Shown here in pieces: positions 4,921 through 5,972 of a stretch of 5,972 nucleotides of DNA. This DNA comes from Synechococcales cyanobacterium PMM_0003 (GTDB taxonomy: Bacteria; Cyanobacteriota; Cyanobacteriia; Pseudanabaenales; Pseudanabaenaceae), in assembly GCA_949128015.1 (NCBI GenBank), contig CASBRC010000004.1, forward strand, positions 1 to 5,972, given 5' to 3'. The notes under the pieces were generated by a model. It was not told the DNA's origin, did no database searches, and saw only the letters and a list, made by a program, of their open reading frames with translations. Positions within the stretch are counted from its first letter, which is position 1. Each line of letters opens with the position of its first letter. The position numbers and the translations under genes are program-made.

Positions 4921-5889
4921 ATGCAATATTCTCTTTTTAAAGTCACCTCTCATCCTTGGCTTACTAAATTAGCGATCGCCCTTGCGATCGCAGTCGGTGT
5001 AAATACTTCATTATTCGCAACACCCCGAAATATTTTGGCGACTTTGCCAACATATCTAGATAGTCAGGCGATCGCCGCCGAGCCAATCGAGTTATCCGCC
5101 GAAGCTAAGCAACTGATTGGTAAATGGCAGTTAAAACTGAAGCCCGAAAGCGAGGTGTCTTCCATCAATGTCGTGTTTACTCCCGAAGGCAATCTCTACC
5201 TGATCGATCCCATTCAAAAATCAGGATACAAAGCAGAATATCAAATCAATTCTCAAAATGGGCAGACATATCTAGATATTTTTGAAAATGGGCTAGGATC
5301 AAGAACTACTTTTTCTTTCAACGCAAAAGGACAATTAATTCTTCAACAATTGATTTTCCCAGCAGTAATGCAGTACTCATATTCTAGGAGTTTTGAAGAC
5401 AATTTTGTCGGTACGATCCTGTTGCCCAATTTGTTTTTATTGACACGCATTTCCACTGACTCGAAGTTGGATGCCAACATTGATTTTCCTCTAACAACCC
5501 CATATGCAATTCGTAAAGGGCAAAGTGAAGCCAAATCCTATATTGGTAGTATGAATCGCGGACAACAAGCATTTTTTCTTGAAACAGAAAAATTTGCTAG
5601 CAATCCAGTAGACTTAGGCTTTAGTATTAGTCCTGAAACAGAAAACTATAAATATCAGGTTTTGCTTTTAAAAAGCAAGAAGGGAGTACAAAACATTGCT
5701 TTAGCAAAAAAAGATGGATTTAAATCCTATACAGGGTTAGTTTATTCCAAATTTATGTCCGAAGCTAAAGAAAGGGTCGCCATTGCTCTTCTTTGCGAAA
5801 GCATCAAACCCACACGCAGTTTCCCACCCAAATTCAACTTAACGAATTCTCCAACATGTCCCGAAGGATATGTAGACATTAATCGTTGA
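4921..5889 (+). CDS. Secreted protein with beta-rich N-terminal domain and pilin-like G/H domain
   Basis: The 322-residue protein starts with a Sec-type signal: a short N-terminal region with Lys7 and Lys16, a hydrophobic core LAIALAIAV (17-25), and a possible cleavage site around AIAAEP (50-55). Residues about 63-160 (LIGKWQLKLK, VVFTPEGNLYLID, TFSFNAKGQLIL) alternate like beta strands and resemble the 'GxW...F.pdGkl' domain of uncharacterised cyanobacterial secreted proteins. Residues about 195-322 match the cyanobacterial type IV pilin-like G/H domain: AKSYIGSMNRGQQAFFLETEKFA, then LGFSISPETENYKY, a GFKSYTG-like strand, and two C-terminal cysteines (292 and 313, SPTCPEGY) that could form a disulfide. 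There is no prepilin leader or N-terminal pilin helix, so it should not itself polymerise as a pilus. It may be a periplasmic or surface protein using a pilin-type globular head. It follows rlmN on the same strand but is separated by a terminator. Its function is unknown. Confidence 0.75.
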   Translation: MQYSLFKVTSHPWLTKLAIALAIAVGVNTSLFATPRNILATLPTYLDSQAIAAEPIELSAEAKQLIGKWQLKLKPESEVSSINVVFTPEGNLYLIDPIQKSGYKAEYQINSQNGQTYLDIFENGLGSRTTFSFNAKGQLILQQLIFPAVMQYSYSRSFEDNFVGTILLPNLFLLTRISTDSKLDANIDFPLTTPYAIRKGQSEAKSYIGSMNRGQQAFFLETEKFASNPVDLGFSISPETENYKYQVLLLKSKKGVQNIALAKKDGFKSYTGLVYSKFMSEAKERVAIALLCESIKPTRSFPPKFNLTNSPTCPEGYVDINR

Positions 5890-5896
5890 CGTTGTA

Positions 5897-5918
5897 GGTT
5901 GGGCTTAGCTCAACTTTT
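5897..5918 (+). terminator. Hairpin with T-run after the pilin-like gene
   Basis: GTTGGGC (5898-5904) pairs with GCTCAAC (5908-5914) around TTA, giving 7 bp with one G-U, followed by TTTT (5915-5918). It begins 8 bases after the TGA stop, in the right place for an intrinsic terminator, though the stem is modest. The same GTTGGGCTTAGCTCAAC form could also be a small dispersed palindrome. Confidence 0.5.
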
Positions 5919-5944
5919 GTTAAGGAGATTTCTAGCAAAGAATT

Positions 5945-5972
5945 TACCCCACCCTAACCCTCCCCTTGCAAA
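5945..5972. repeat. Start of a dispersed C-rich cyanobacterial repeat, cut by the window end
   Basis: TACCCCACCCTAACCCTCCC followed by CTTGCAAA has the shape of the left half of the intergenic repeat also inside the MITE-like element (CACCCCTAGCCCC ... CTCCTTGCAAGGAG). The expected complementary G-rich half would follow beyond the window. Identification rests on this half only. Confidence 0.5.

Noticed and set aside
5343..5572. Two overlapping - strand open frames opposite the pilin-like gene
   Set aside because: They overlap each other and the supported gene, and neither resembles a protein family.

Overview
This window is from a cyanobacterial chromosome. The octamer GCGATCGC (HIP1) occurs 11 times in 5972 bases, where chance would give about 0.1. 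The gene set also fits: a SecA without a C-terminal zinc motif, a gas vesicle GvpF/GvpL protein, and a secreted protein with a cyanobacterial pilin-like G/H domain. The many palindromic intergenic repeats resemble filamentous or Pseudanabaena-like genomes, but the genus is an inference.

Layout: (1) 1-479, the 3' end of secA on +, followed by a hairpin. (2) 590-1704, two + strand genes overlapping by 4 bases. The first has a PD-(D/E)XK nuclease signature and the second is PIN-like. A promoter-like sequence with a perfect palindrome over its -35 box lies just upstream. (3) 1789-2547, a stand-alone gvpF/gvpL-type gene on the - strand, convergent with the nuclease pair. (4) 2548-2904, a gene-free stretch packed with repeats. 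It holds a 150-bp MITE-like element with 16-bp terminal inverted repeats and an apparent 6-bp target duplication, a short palindrome next to it, and a REP-like palindrome. (5) 2905-3593 on the - strand, a broken Tat-exported metallophosphatase. Its middle, including the distal metal-binding histidines, is deleted, and its C-terminal 63 codons survive in another frame. (6) 3594-3785, a divergent intergenic region with two abutting hairpins, one with a 26-bp stem. (7) 3786-4862, an intact rlmN on + with a strong terminator that overlaps its stop codon. (8) 4921-5889, a Sec-exported protein with a beta-rich N-terminal domain and a pilin-like G/H domain. (9) 5890-5972, a hairpin and the start of another dispersed cyanobacterial repeat cut by the window end.

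The genes do not form one pathway. secA (export) and rlmN (23S rRNA/tRNA methylation) are housekeeping genes. Between them lies an accessory stretch with a nuclease pair, an isolated gas vesicle gene, a decayed gene and several repeat families. The best candidate for an undescribed system is the overlapping PD-(D/E)XK plus PIN pair with its palindromic promoter. Its function cannot be read from the sequence.
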